Both the position numbers and the translations under genes were made by a program. DNA of 5,090 bases from an uncultured Actinomycetes bacterium (GTDB taxonomy: Bacteria; Actinomycetota; Actinomycetes; Nanopelagicales; Nanopelagicaceae): positions 1 through 5,090 of the forward strand of contig CAINSH010000084.1 of NCBI GenBank assembly GCA_903852955.1. The letters run 5' to 3'. This document shows positions 1 through 5,090 of the stretch, one piece after another. How positions within the stretch are numbered: the first letter of the stretch is position 1; each line of letters opens with the position of its first letter. The notes beneath the pieces are model-generated. The model did no database searches and was not told the DNA's origin. It saw only the letters and a program-made list of their open reading frames with translations.

Positions 1-80
1 CCATCAGAACCCCATGTATCCAAAATCTGCTTCGTTGCATGTGAAAGTAATGGAACGGTTGCGTATTCGTATTTAGTCAT
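1..80 (-). CDS. DUF4177-type small protein, partial (C-terminus outside the window)
   Basis: The ATG at 80 opens a frame that stays open to the left edge, 26 full codons plus GG, reading [18 protein letters not shown] and then ILDTWGSDG. From memory this is the standard opening of the roughly 50-residue actinobacterial DUF4177 proteins, which continue with WELVQVVPGP. Their function is unknown. In other actinobacteria I recall them close to RidA-family, metallo-beta-lactamase and Crp-type genes, so such genes may lie beyond the edge. The start overlaps the YqeY-family stop as ATGA (77-80), and no clear Shine-Dalgarno is visible, so translational coupling is likely. The fit of overlap, frame and family sequence makes this a real gene despite its short visible length. 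Confidence 0.85.
   Translation of the reverse strand, partial: MTKYEYATVPLLSHATKQILDTWGSD
77..80 (-). other. ATGA stop/start overlap, YqeY-family gene to DUF4177-type gene
   Basis: The TGA stop (79-77) overlaps the ATG (80-78). It is the third such overlap in a row and supports calling the short frame at the window edge as a gene. Confidence 0.82.
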
Positions 81-529
81 TTATTCAACGCTGCTTTCAC
101 TAATGCAGAAACAACGCCACCGTCGGCTTTGCCTGCGATCTTTGGTTTTACTGCGCCCATCACTTTGCCCATGTCGGCAGGTCCTGCTGCACCTGTTGAG
201 GCAATTGCCTCAGCAATAATCGCTGCTATATCGGCTTCGCTGAGCTGTGCGGGTAAATACTTTGCAATAACTTCGCCTTCGCTTTTTTCAAGGGCTGCCT
301 TATCGGCGCGACCCGCATTTTCAAAAGCTTCAGCAGCTTCACGGCGCTTCTTACCTTCGCGAGATAAGACTGTGATTACTTCATCATCGCTAAGTACGCG
401 TGCTTCTTTACCGGCAACTTCTTCATTGGTAATTGCAGTTAAAACCATACGGATTGTGCCCGAAGTAATTTCGTCACGACTGCGGATGGCTTCAGTTAAA
501 TCGCTGTGGAGTTTCTCTTTAATACTCAT
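77..529 (-). CDS. GatB/YqeY domain-containing protein
   Basis: This is a 150-residue protein of the YqeY family, related to the C-terminal tail domain of GatB, the tRNA-binding subunit of the Glu-tRNA(Gln)/Asp-tRNA(Asn) amidotransferase. The free-standing form has no firmly established function, and a role near tRNA is only suggested by the homology. The typical pattern is intact: an N-terminal helical part with [13 protein letters not shown] (25-37), a charged middle with [19 protein letters not shown] (56-74), [12 protein letters not shown] (90-101), and the terminal [20 protein letters not shown] (119-138). A longer frame reaches 607, but the ATG at 529 gives the family's standard N-terminus MSIKEKL and overlaps the asd stop as ATGA. 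No convincing Shine-Dalgarno lies ahead of it, so translation probably depends on ribosomes finishing asd. It is soluble, with no signal peptide or membrane segment. Confidence 0.93.
   Translation of the reverse strand: MSIKEKLHSDLTEAIRSRDEITSGTIRMVLTAITNEEVAGKEARVLSDDEVITVLSREGKKRREAAEAFENAGRADKAALEKSEGEVIAKYLPAQLSEADIAAIIAEAIASTGAAGPADMGKVMGAVKPKIAGKADGGVVSALVKAALNK
526..529 (-). other. ATGA stop/start overlap, asd to YqeY-family gene
   Basis: The asd stop TGA (528-526) overlaps the ATG (529-527) of the YqeY-family gene. Only a weak AGAG lies upstream, so coupling is probably the main way this gene is translated. The overlap also decides its start against the longer frame. Confidence 0.88.
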
Positions 530-1578
530 GAAGTGAACTCTACTGCCAGTAGTTCTGCGATCTGCGCAGTGTTTAGCGCGGCACCTTTGCGTAGGTTGTC
601 GCCACAAACAAAGAGATCAAGTGCCATTGGTTCATCAATGCTCTTACGAACACGACCAACCCATGTCGGATCTGTACCAACTACATCGGCTGGAGTTGGG
701 AATTGATGATTCTCTGGGTCATCTACCAACTTAACCCCAGCGGCGTTCGCCAAAATATCTTGTGCTTCTTTGCGTGATGGTTCCTTAGCAAATACAGCAT
801 GCACGGTTAATGAGTGGGTAGTTAACACTGGCACACGCACGCATGTTGCCGAAACTTTAAGGTTTGGCAGACCAAGAATCTTGCGGGATTCATTGCGCAC
901 CTTTAACTCTTCTGATGAATAACCATCAGCTTTTAATGATCCCGCCCAAGGCACAACATTGAGTGCAAGGGGTGCAGGGAATGGCCCAAGGTCAGTTACT
1001 AACTTACGTACGTCACCTGCAACATCACCCACATCTGTTCCTGCTACTTGCTTTATCTGTGCACGTAAAGTGTCTAGACCTGCTTGACCCGCACCTGATG
1101 CCGCTTGGTAAGAAGAAACAACGAGTTCTTTAAGTTCATATTTTTCGTGTAGAGCACCCATTGCAACAATCATTGAAAGCGTTGTGCAGTTTGGATTTGA
1201 AATAATTCCACGGGGACGATTTTTAACTTCCTGCGGATTAACTTCTGGAACGATTAGCGGAACATCAGCATCCATGCGGAATGCTCCTGAGTTATCGACA
1301 ACAACTGCGCCACGTGAAGCAGCGATTGGTGCCCACTCGGCCGAAATTTCATCTGGAACATCGAACATCGCAACATCGATGCCATCGAAGGATTCAGGGG
1401 TTAATGCGACCACAGTTAGTTCTTCTCCACGACACATCAATTTCTTTCCAGCGCTGCGGGCAGATGCAATCAAACGGATTTCGCCCCAAACATCAGGACG
1501 TTCGGACAAAATTCCAAGCATTACTGTGCCGACTGCGCCAGTAGCTCCAACTACTGCAAGTGATGGTTTCTTGCTCAT
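526..1578 (-). CDS. asd: Aspartate-semialdehyde dehydrogenase
   Basis: Asd reduces aspartyl-4-phosphate with NADPH to aspartate-4-semialdehyde, the second step of the aspartate pathway and the branch point to diaminopimelate/lysine and homoserine. The 350 residues match the family. The N-terminal NADP fold has GATGAVG (11-17) and DNSGAFRMD (95-103). The catalytic cysteine is Cys131 in SNPNCTT. Gln158 in SYQAASGAG is the usual substrate-side residue. [10 protein letters not shown] (227-236) and CVRVPV (246-251) follow, with His255 as the catalytic base, and the C-terminal [13 protein letters not shown] (327-339) closes the nucleotide fold. Where many Asd proteins have LFSAGG, this one has MFDVPDE (71-77), a variant I associate with actinobacteria. 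It directly follows lysC with a 4-nt overlap and a good GGAGGA site, so the two enzymes of consecutive steps are made together. The stop overlaps the next start (526-529). Confidence 0.97.
   Translation of the reverse strand: MSKKPSLAVVGATGAVGTVMLGILSERPDVWGEIRLIASARSAGKKLMCRGEELTVVALTPESFDGIDVAMFDVPDEISAEWAPIAASRGAVVVDNSGAFRMDADVPLIVPEVNPQEVKNRPRGIISNPNCTTLSMIVAMGALHEKYELKELVVSSYQAASGAGQAGLDTLRAQIKQVAGTDVGDVAGDVRKLVTDLGPFPAPLALNVVPWAGSLKADGYSSEELKVRNESRKILGLPNLKVSATCVRVPVLTTHSLTVHAVFAKEPSRKEAQDILANAAGVKLVDDPENHQFPTPADVVGTDPTWVGRVRKSIDEPMALDLFVCGDNLRKGAALNTAQIAELLAVEFTS
1575..1578 (-). other. ATGA stop/start overlap, lysC to asd
   Basis: The lysC stop TGA (1577-1575) shares bases with the asd start ATG (1578-1576). 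This arrangement usually means the terminating ribosome reinitiates, which would keep the two consecutive enzymes in proportion. asd also has its own GGAGGA. Confidence 0.9.
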
Positions 1579-2096
1579 CGCCCAGTTCCTCCATACACAA
1601 CGGCTTCGGCTTGATCAGCATCTAACCCAAATGCAGCATGTGCTGCTTTAGCGCCGCGTTCTAGATCTGATTCGCGGCAGATAATCGAGATACGGATTTC
1701 AGATGTTGAAATCATTTCAATATTGATTCCAGCTTCTGACATTGCACCGAAAAACGTTGCAGTTACACCTGGATGTGAGCGCATACCTGCGCCAATTAAT
1801 GACAATTTACCGATTTGATCATCGTATTGAATTGAAGCAAAACCAACTTCACCTTGAAGCTTTTGCAAAATAGAAGTTGCATCAACACCTTCGGCTTTAG
1901 GTAAAGTAAATGAAATATCTGTAAGACCTGTAGCTGCGGCGGAAACATTTTGTACGATCATGTCGATGTTGATGTCAGCATCAGCGATTGATTGGAAGAT
2001 GCGTGCAGCAACACCGGTTCGGTCAGGAACTCCGACGATAGTTATCTTTGCTTCGGATTTATCGTGTGCGATTCCCGAGATGATTGCTTGTTCCAT
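1575..2096 (-). CDS. lysC: Aspartokinase beta subunit (internal in-frame translation start)
   Basis: This predicted second product of the lysC gene starts at Met251 of the full protein ([19 protein letters not shown]) and shares its reading frame and stop. It is 173 residues and contains only the two ACT domains, with no kinase domain. In Corynebacterium glutamicum (and Bacillus subtilis aspartokinase II) such an in-frame overlapping gene yields the beta subunit of an alpha2-beta2 enzyme, and the beta chain helps bind the allosteric effectors lysine and threonine. The C. glutamicum beta chain begins MEEAVLTGVATDKSEAK, as I recall it, at the equivalent position (residue 250), so both location and sequence match. 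A strong AAGGAGG lies just upstream. Production of this chain here is inferred from homology and the ribosome-binding site. Confidence 0.78.
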   Translation of the reverse strand: MEQAIISGIAHDKSEAKITIVGVPDRTGVAARIFQSIADADINIDMIVQNVSAAATGLTDISFTLPKAEGVDATSILQKLQGEVGFASIQYDDQIGKLSLIGAGMRSHPGVTATFFGAMSEAGINIEMISTSEIRISIICRESDLERGAKAAHAAFGLDADQAEAVVYGGTGR

Positions 2097-2846
2097 GTCT
2101 CCTCCTTCAGGATGATCTTTGACCACCCAGGTTCCCTCATTAGTTGAAAAAGATGAACGTACGTGAATTGGTAAGTCGTAACGGCGTGCGTATTCGACGC
2201 AACGCAAGTGCAGAACTTTTGCACCACTTGCAGCAAGTTCAAGCATTTCTTCATAAGTGACTGTTTTTAATTTGCGTGCAGTTGGAACAACACGTGGGTC
2301 GGCGCTAAAGACGCCGTCAACATCGGTGTAAATTTCACAGACATCAGCTTCAAGGGCTGCAGCCAAAGCAACTGCAGTCGTGTCACTACCACCGCGACCT
2401 AACGTTGTTACATCTTTTGTATCCTGCGAAATTCCTTGAAAGCCAGCAACGATTGCAATTGCACCTTCGTTGAGCGCTTCTTGAATTCGTCCTGGTGTCA
2501 CATCAATAATGCGAGCACGACCATGTGCCGAAGTTGTAATCACTCCAGCTTGGCTGCCAGTAAATGAACGGGCTTCATGGCCTAAATTTGTAATTGCCAT
2601 TGCAAGAAGCGCCATCGAAATTCGCTCACCGGCAGTTAGCAACATATCTAACTCTCGCCCAGTTGGAATCGGCGTGATCTGTTTTGCTAAATCAATTAAT
2701 TCATCAGTTGTATCGCCCATCGCAGAAACAACGACGACGACCTGGTTTCCATCGCGTTTAGCCGCAACAATCCGGTTGGCAACGCGCTTCATGCCTTCGG
2801 CATCGGCTACCGATGAGCCGCCATATTTCTGAACGATTAACCCCAT
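1575..2846 (-). CDS. lysC: Aspartokinase, alpha subunit (lysine-sensitive, actinobacterial type)
   Basis: Aspartokinase phosphorylates L-aspartate with ATP to give aspartyl-4-phosphate, the first step toward lysine/diaminopimelate, threonine and methionine, in the cytoplasm. The 423 residues fit the monofunctional actinobacterial enzyme (about 421 in Corynebacterium glutamicum, as I recall). The kinase domain (1 to about 245) carries KYGGSS (7-12), [12 protein letters not shown] (147-158) and the [13 protein letters not shown] block (173-185). Two ACT regulatory domains follow: about 265-340, with [11 protein letters not shown] (292-302), and about 345-423, with [13 protein letters not shown] (375-387). 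The start is supported by GAGGA 7 nt upstream. An internal in-frame start at residue 251 should give a separate beta subunit. The stop overlaps the asd start (ATGA, 1575-1578). By analogy with C. glutamicum, concerted lysine plus threonine feedback at the ACT interface is expected. The residue matching the well-known resistance site T311 appears to be Ser312 here. Confidence 0.97.
   Translation of the reverse strand: MGLIVQKYGGSSVADAEGMKRVANRIVAAKRDGNQVVVVVSAMGDTTDELIDLAKQITPIPTGRELDMLLTAGERISMALLAMAITNLGHEARSFTGSQAGVITTSAHGRARIIDVTPGRIQEALNEGAIAIVAGFQGISQDTKDVTTLGRGGSDTTAVALAAALEADVCEIYTDVDGVFSADPRVVPTARKLKTVTYEEMLELAASGAKVLHLRCVEYARRYDLPIHVRSSFSTNEGTWVVKDHPEGGDMEQAIISGIAHDKSEAKITIVGVPDRTGVAARIFQSIADADINIDMIVQNVSAAATGLTDISFTLPKAEGVDATSILQKLQGEVGFASIQYDDQIGKLSLIGAGMRSHPGVTATFFGAMSEAGINIEMISTSEIRISIICRESDLERGAKAAHAAFGLDADQAEAVVYGGTGR
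1587..1592 (-). promoter_or_regulatory. Ribosome binding site of asd inside the lysC 3' end
   Basis: GGAGGA lies 8 nt before the asd ATG at 1578, inside the last codons of lysC (the Gly-Gly of the VVYGGTGR tail). It fixes the asd start. It also shows that asd can recruit ribosomes itself besides being coupled through the ATGA overlap. Confidence 0.75.
2099..2107 (-). promoter_or_regulatory. Strong internal ribosome binding site within lysC (beta-subunit start)
   Basis: AAGGAGGAG on the minus strand is a near-perfect anti-Shine-Dalgarno match. GGAGG ends 4 nt before the in-frame ATG at 2096. It is encoded by codons for Glu247-Gly248-Gly249-Asp250, in the loop between the kinase and ACT domains. 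It is the strongest ribosome-binding site I see in the window, stronger than that of lysC itself, which argues for function rather than chance codon choice. Confidence 0.8.
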
Positions 2847-2936
2847 GGCTTAATCCTCGCGCATGGATGAAATTGGCGCTAACCGATTTTCGGATTTTCT
2901 TAAATAATGAGACGAGGTGCGTATCAAATAACGAGA
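2846..2936 (-). promoter_or_regulatory. recR-lysC intergenic gap with a weak candidate promoter
   Basis: This is the only gap of any size in the window (90 nt between the recR stop and the lysC ATG). On the minus strand there is TTGATA (2927-2922), five of six matches to the -35 consensus. After a 17-nt spacer comes TTTAAG (2904-2899), four of six to the -10 but lacking the final T. If real, transcription would begin near 2892, giving lysC a leader of roughly 45 nt. The match is weak and AT-rich sequence yields such hits by chance. The gap is far too short for a lysine riboswitch. No T-run terminator is visible after recR, so read-through from dnaX-recR is likely. Confidence 0.3.
2854..2858 (-). 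promoter_or_regulatory. Ribosome binding site of lysC (alpha subunit)
   Basis: GAGGA lies 7 nt upstream of the ATG at 2846, at a normal distance. It supports this start, which gives the canonical N-terminus ending in KYGGSS. It is a shorter match to the 16S rRNA 3' end than the internal site that serves the beta start at 2096. Confidence 0.7.
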
Positions 2937-3539
2937 TTAAACGTCGCGCCGGCCTTCAAAGGCTCGACCGAGCGTCACTTCATCGGCATATTCAAGGTCT
3001 CCGCCAACTGGCAGGCCGCTAGCTAAGCGCGAGACCTTTATTTCTAGCGGCTTAATCATGCGCGATAAATAGGTAGCCGTAGCTTCGCCTTCAAGGTTGG
3101 GATCTGTAGCCAAAATGACTTCAACGATTCCGGGATCTGCAAGGCGGGCCATAAGTTCGCGAATGCGTAACTGTTCGGGGCCGATTCCATCAATAGGTGA
3201 GATTGCGCCACCAAGCACATGGTACTTGCCACGAAATTCTCGAGTTCGTTCAATTGCAATTACATCTTTACTTTCTTCGACAACACAAATCAAAGTGTTA
3301 TCACGGCGAGGATCGCGACAGATTCGGCATTCTTCTTCCTCTGAAACATTTCCACATTGTGTACAAAACTTCACGCGCTCTTTAACCGTGCGAATGGAAT
3401 CAACTAGAGCTGCTGCGACATCTGCATCCGATTGCAAAATATGAAATGCGATTCGTTGAGCCGACTTTGGGCCAATGCCTGGCAAACGACCTAGTGCATC
3501 AATTAAATCTTGAATCGCACCTTCATACATACCTGACAT
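2937..3539 (-). CDS. recR: Recombination mediator protein RecR
   Basis: RecR works with RecO (and RecF) to load RecA onto SSB-coated single-stranded DNA at gaps, and forms a ring-shaped clamp. The 200-residue length is normal. In order: a helix-hairpin-helix segment [20 protein letters not shown] (16-35), a four-cysteine zinc finger (C59, C62, C71, C74), a Toprim domain beginning [10 protein letters not shown] (83-92) with the [12 protein letters not shown] block (144-155), and the C-terminal [16 protein letters not shown] segment (171-186). All hallmark residues are present. I place the start at the ATG at 3539, because a weak GAGAGC sits about 10 nt upstream. Most family members begin MYEG, which here is Met4 (ATG at 3530), so a start three codons later is possible. 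The gene lies 3 nt after dnaX and is surely co-transcribed with it. The ybaB/ebfC gene often found between dnaX and recR is missing. Confidence 0.97.
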   Translation of the reverse strand: MSGMYEGAIQDLIDALGRLPGIGPKSAQRIAFHILQSDADVAAALVDSIRTVKERVKFCTQCGNVSEEEECRICRDPRRDNTLICVVEESKDVIAIERTREFRGKYHVLGGAISPIDGIGPEQLRIRELMARLADPGIVEVILATDPNLEGEATATYLSRMIKPLEIKVSRLASGLPVGGDLEYADEVTLGRAFEGRRDV

Positions 3540-3542
3540 AAA

Positions 3543-5090
3543 TTAATTGCTCTCGATAATTTTGGCGCCGAGTTCTTGGGCAAGTAACGCTGCTCCAGTT
3601 AACAAGGTTTTATCCGTCGGTGCCTCTGAAGTGCGAGTTTCGCGTGCGGCTGGAGTGTTGGTATCAATTGATGGATCAACTACGCATTCAATTTTGCGAT
3701 CGATTCCAACTACATCAACAAATGCTTTGCGCAAAATTTCATCGGATTCAGAACGAACAAATGAATCACGCGCGCCAGCATTAACAATTCCAATTGTGAT
3801 TGCCTTGTCATCTACGGCTAACACTTGCGCAGAAGCACTCAATAGCGACCAAGTAAGTCTGCGGCGCTTCTTTACATCCTCAATAACATCTGGCCATGCA
3901 CGACGTAGTGCGGCAATATCGAAATTGCCTGGTACGTGTGGCTGCTTCGCAGCAGGTTCGGCTGACAAAGGCGTTTTAACTTCAGCTATAACCTCAGCTT
4001 CAACAGCCTTATTGCTCGAGCCTGTAGTTTCTTTTGGCTCTGCGGTGCGAGCCGGTGAAGAAACAGCGGTGGAACTCATGGGAGCAATGTTCTCTGCGCG
4101 TTCCAAACGCTCAATACGCGAAAGCATTCCGGATTCTCCGTTATCGCCAATAGGCAACAAGATTCGTCCGCAAATAAGTTCAAGCATCAAACGTGGCGCA
4201 GTTGCCCCGCGCATCTGGGTTAAGCCTTCTGCAGCGATATCTGCTGCTCGTGAAAGATTTGCAGTACCTATGCGGTTAGCTTGATTGCGCATACGTTCCA
4301 TTTGATCATCAGGTAAATCTCGCAGAATTGAGTTAGCTGTTGAATCTTTTAACGCATCGACAATCATTAAGTCGCGAATGCGCTCTAATAAATCACTTGT
4401 AAATCGGCGTGGATCGTGACCGGATTCAATAACGCGGTCGATGGTTTTAAACAAAGTTGCACCATCATGGGCTGCAATCGCATCGACTGCATCATCTAGC
4501 AATGCGCCATCTGTAAAACCTAATAATTGAATTGCGATTTCATAGCTAACGCCATCTTTGCCAGCACCGGCAAGTAACTGACCAAGAACAGATAACGCAT
4601 CGCGAACAGACCCACCAGATGCACGCACAACTAAAGGAATAACTCCCTTAGCAATATTTACACCTTCGAGGTTACAAATCTTTTCTAAGTGCGCAGCCAA
4701 AATTCCTGGTGGTACCAAACGGAATGGATAATGGTGTGTACGAGAACGGATAGTTGCAATTAACTTATCTGGTTCAGTGGTTGCAAAAATAAAAATTACG
4801 TGGGGAGGTGGTTCTTCAACAACTTTAAGAAGCGCATTAGCTGCACCTGGCCCAAGTTGGTGAGCCTCATCAATAATATAAATTTTGTAGCGACTTTGTA
4901 CTGGTGCAAAGAATGCTTTATCGCGAAGATCACGCGCATCATCTACTAAACCATGTGTTGCAGCATCTAGTTCGATAACATCTAATGAACCTGGACCATT
5001 TGCAACTAAATCTTTACATGACTGGCACTCACCACATGGATTTGGAGTTGGGCCATTAACGCAGTTAAGTGAGCGCGCCATAATGCGAGC
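3543..5090 (-). CDS. dnaX: DNA polymerase III subunit gamma/tau (clamp loader ATPase), 5' end outside the window
   Basis: DnaX is the ATPase subunit of the clamp loader that puts the beta sliding clamp on DNA and ties the polymerase III holoenzyme together. The frame is open to the window edge (A-R-I before the Met at 5081), so that Met is the internal residue of the ARI-x-ARSLNC block and not the start. The Walker A loop normally lies just upstream, so roughly 40-60 N-terminal residues are missing. Counting from that Met, I see the zinc module (C7, C16, C19, C22), the Walker B DEAH (71-74), sensor 1 FATTEPDK (99-106), an SRT version of the SRC arginine-finger motif (113-115), sensor 2 GGSVRDALS (156-164), and a helical collar domain to about 310. 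A low-complexity Ala/Pro/Glu/Ser/Thr linker (about 330-385) and a C-terminal domain with FDIAALRRAWPDV follow. It ends with TAA, 3 nt before recR. Family identity is near certain. Confidence 0.97.
   Translation of the reverse strand, partial: ARIMARSLNCVNGPTPNPCGECQSCKDLVANGPGSLDVIELDAATHGLVDDARDLRDKAFFAPVQSRYKIYIIDEAHQLGPGAANALLKVVEEPPPHVIFIFATTEPDKLIATIRSRTHHYPFRLVPPGILAAHLEKICNLEGVNIAKGVIPLVVRASGGSVRDALSVLGQLLAGAGKDGVSYEIAIQLLGFTDGALLDDAVDAIAAHDGATLFKTIDRVIESGHDPRRFTSDLLERIRDLMIVDALKDSTANSILRDLPDDQMERMRNQANRIGTANLSRAADIAAEGLTQMRGATAPRLMLELICGRILLPIGDNGESGMLSRIERLERAENIAPMSSTAVSSPARTAEPKETTGSSNKAVEAEVIAEVKTPLSAEPAAKQPHVPGNFDIAALRRAWPDVIEDVKKRRRLTWSLLSASAQVLAVDDKAITIGIVNAGARDSFVRSESDEILRKAFVDVVGIDRKIECVVDPSIDTNTPAARETRTSEAPTDKTLLTGAALLAQELGAKIIESN

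Noticed and set aside
129..536. Plus-strand frame of 135 codons opposite the YqeY-family gene
   Set aside because: It is a shadow of a conserved gene in the opposite direction, and its composition is merely the complement of Ala/Lys/Glu codons.
530..607. 26-residue N-terminal extension of the YqeY-family frame
   Set aside because: It lies inside asd, is not family-like, and the ATG at 529 gives the standard N-terminus with an ATGA overlap.
2850..2864. Mini-frame ATG CGC GAG GAT TAA just before lysC as a leader peptide
   Set aside because: It has four codons, no ribosome-binding site and no Lys or Thr codons. It overlaps the lysC Shine-Dalgarno and is probably chance.
2883..2893. CCGATTTTCGG as a recR transcription terminator
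   Set aside because: It is only a 4-bp stem, with no following T-run on the minus strand.
2847..2936. Lysine riboswitch (L-box) upstream of lysC
   Set aside because: The gap is 90 nt, about half the size needed, and shows none of the multi-helix layout.
4000..4100. Programmed frameshift in dnaX to make a short gamma subunit
   Set aside because: I found no A-AAA-AAG type slippery heptamer in the dnaX frame. The nearest A-rich run (CCAAAAGAAAC near 4030-4040) is not a recognised slippery site.
3547..4284. Long open frame of 245 codons on the plus strand opposite dnaX
   Set aside because: It is antisense to clearly coding dnaX, its product resembles no family I know, and it has the Ser/Ala/Arg-rich look of a shadow frame.
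5079..5081. ATG at 5081 as the dnaX start
   Set aside because: The frame stays open upstream (A-R-I), and this Met sits inside the ARI-x-ARSLNC block that follows Walker A in DnaX. The gene is cut by the window.

Overview
The window is a single block of tightly packed housekeeping genes, all on the minus strand. In transcription order (high to low coordinates) they are dnaX (5' end outside the window), recR, lysC (aspartokinase), asd (aspartate-semialdehyde dehydrogenase), a GatB/YqeY-domain gene, and the first 27 codons of a small DUF4177-type gene that runs off the left edge. I see no mobile element, CRISPR array, tRNA or rRNA gene, and no stretch over 100 bases lacks a gene.

The protein sequences look actinobacterial. 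The aspartokinase ends in a VVYGGTGR tail and has an internal beta-subunit start like that of Corynebacterium. DnaX has the SRTHHYPFRLVPP version of its sensor region, and the last gene encodes the [12 protein letters not shown] start typical of actinobacterial DUF4177 proteins. Base composition is only moderately GC (mid-40s to about 50% in the few lines I sampled). Together with the tiny gene spacing, this suggests a streamlined lower-GC actinobacterium such as the freshwater acI/Nanopelagicales group. That assignment is inference.

Region by region: 5090-3543 is DnaX, the clamp-loader subunit of DNA polymerase III. 3539-2937 is RecR, for recombinational repair. 2936-2847 is a 90-nt gap, the largest in the window, with a weak candidate promoter. 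2846-1575 is aspartokinase with an in-frame beta-subunit start at 2096. 1578-526 is Asd, 529-77 is the YqeY-like protein, and 80-1 is the DUF4177-type protein.

LysC and Asd catalyse the first two steps from aspartate toward lysine/diaminopimelate, threonine and methionine. DnaX and RecR serve replication and repair, so the two halves are joined by genome position rather than by biochemistry. The last four genes are linked by three successive 4-nt ATGA stop/start overlaps, so they are very probably one translationally coupled transcript. I found no previously undescribed system. The points most worth a look are the strong internal ribosome-binding site in lysC, the absence of ybaB/ebfC between dnaX and recR, and the small edge gene.
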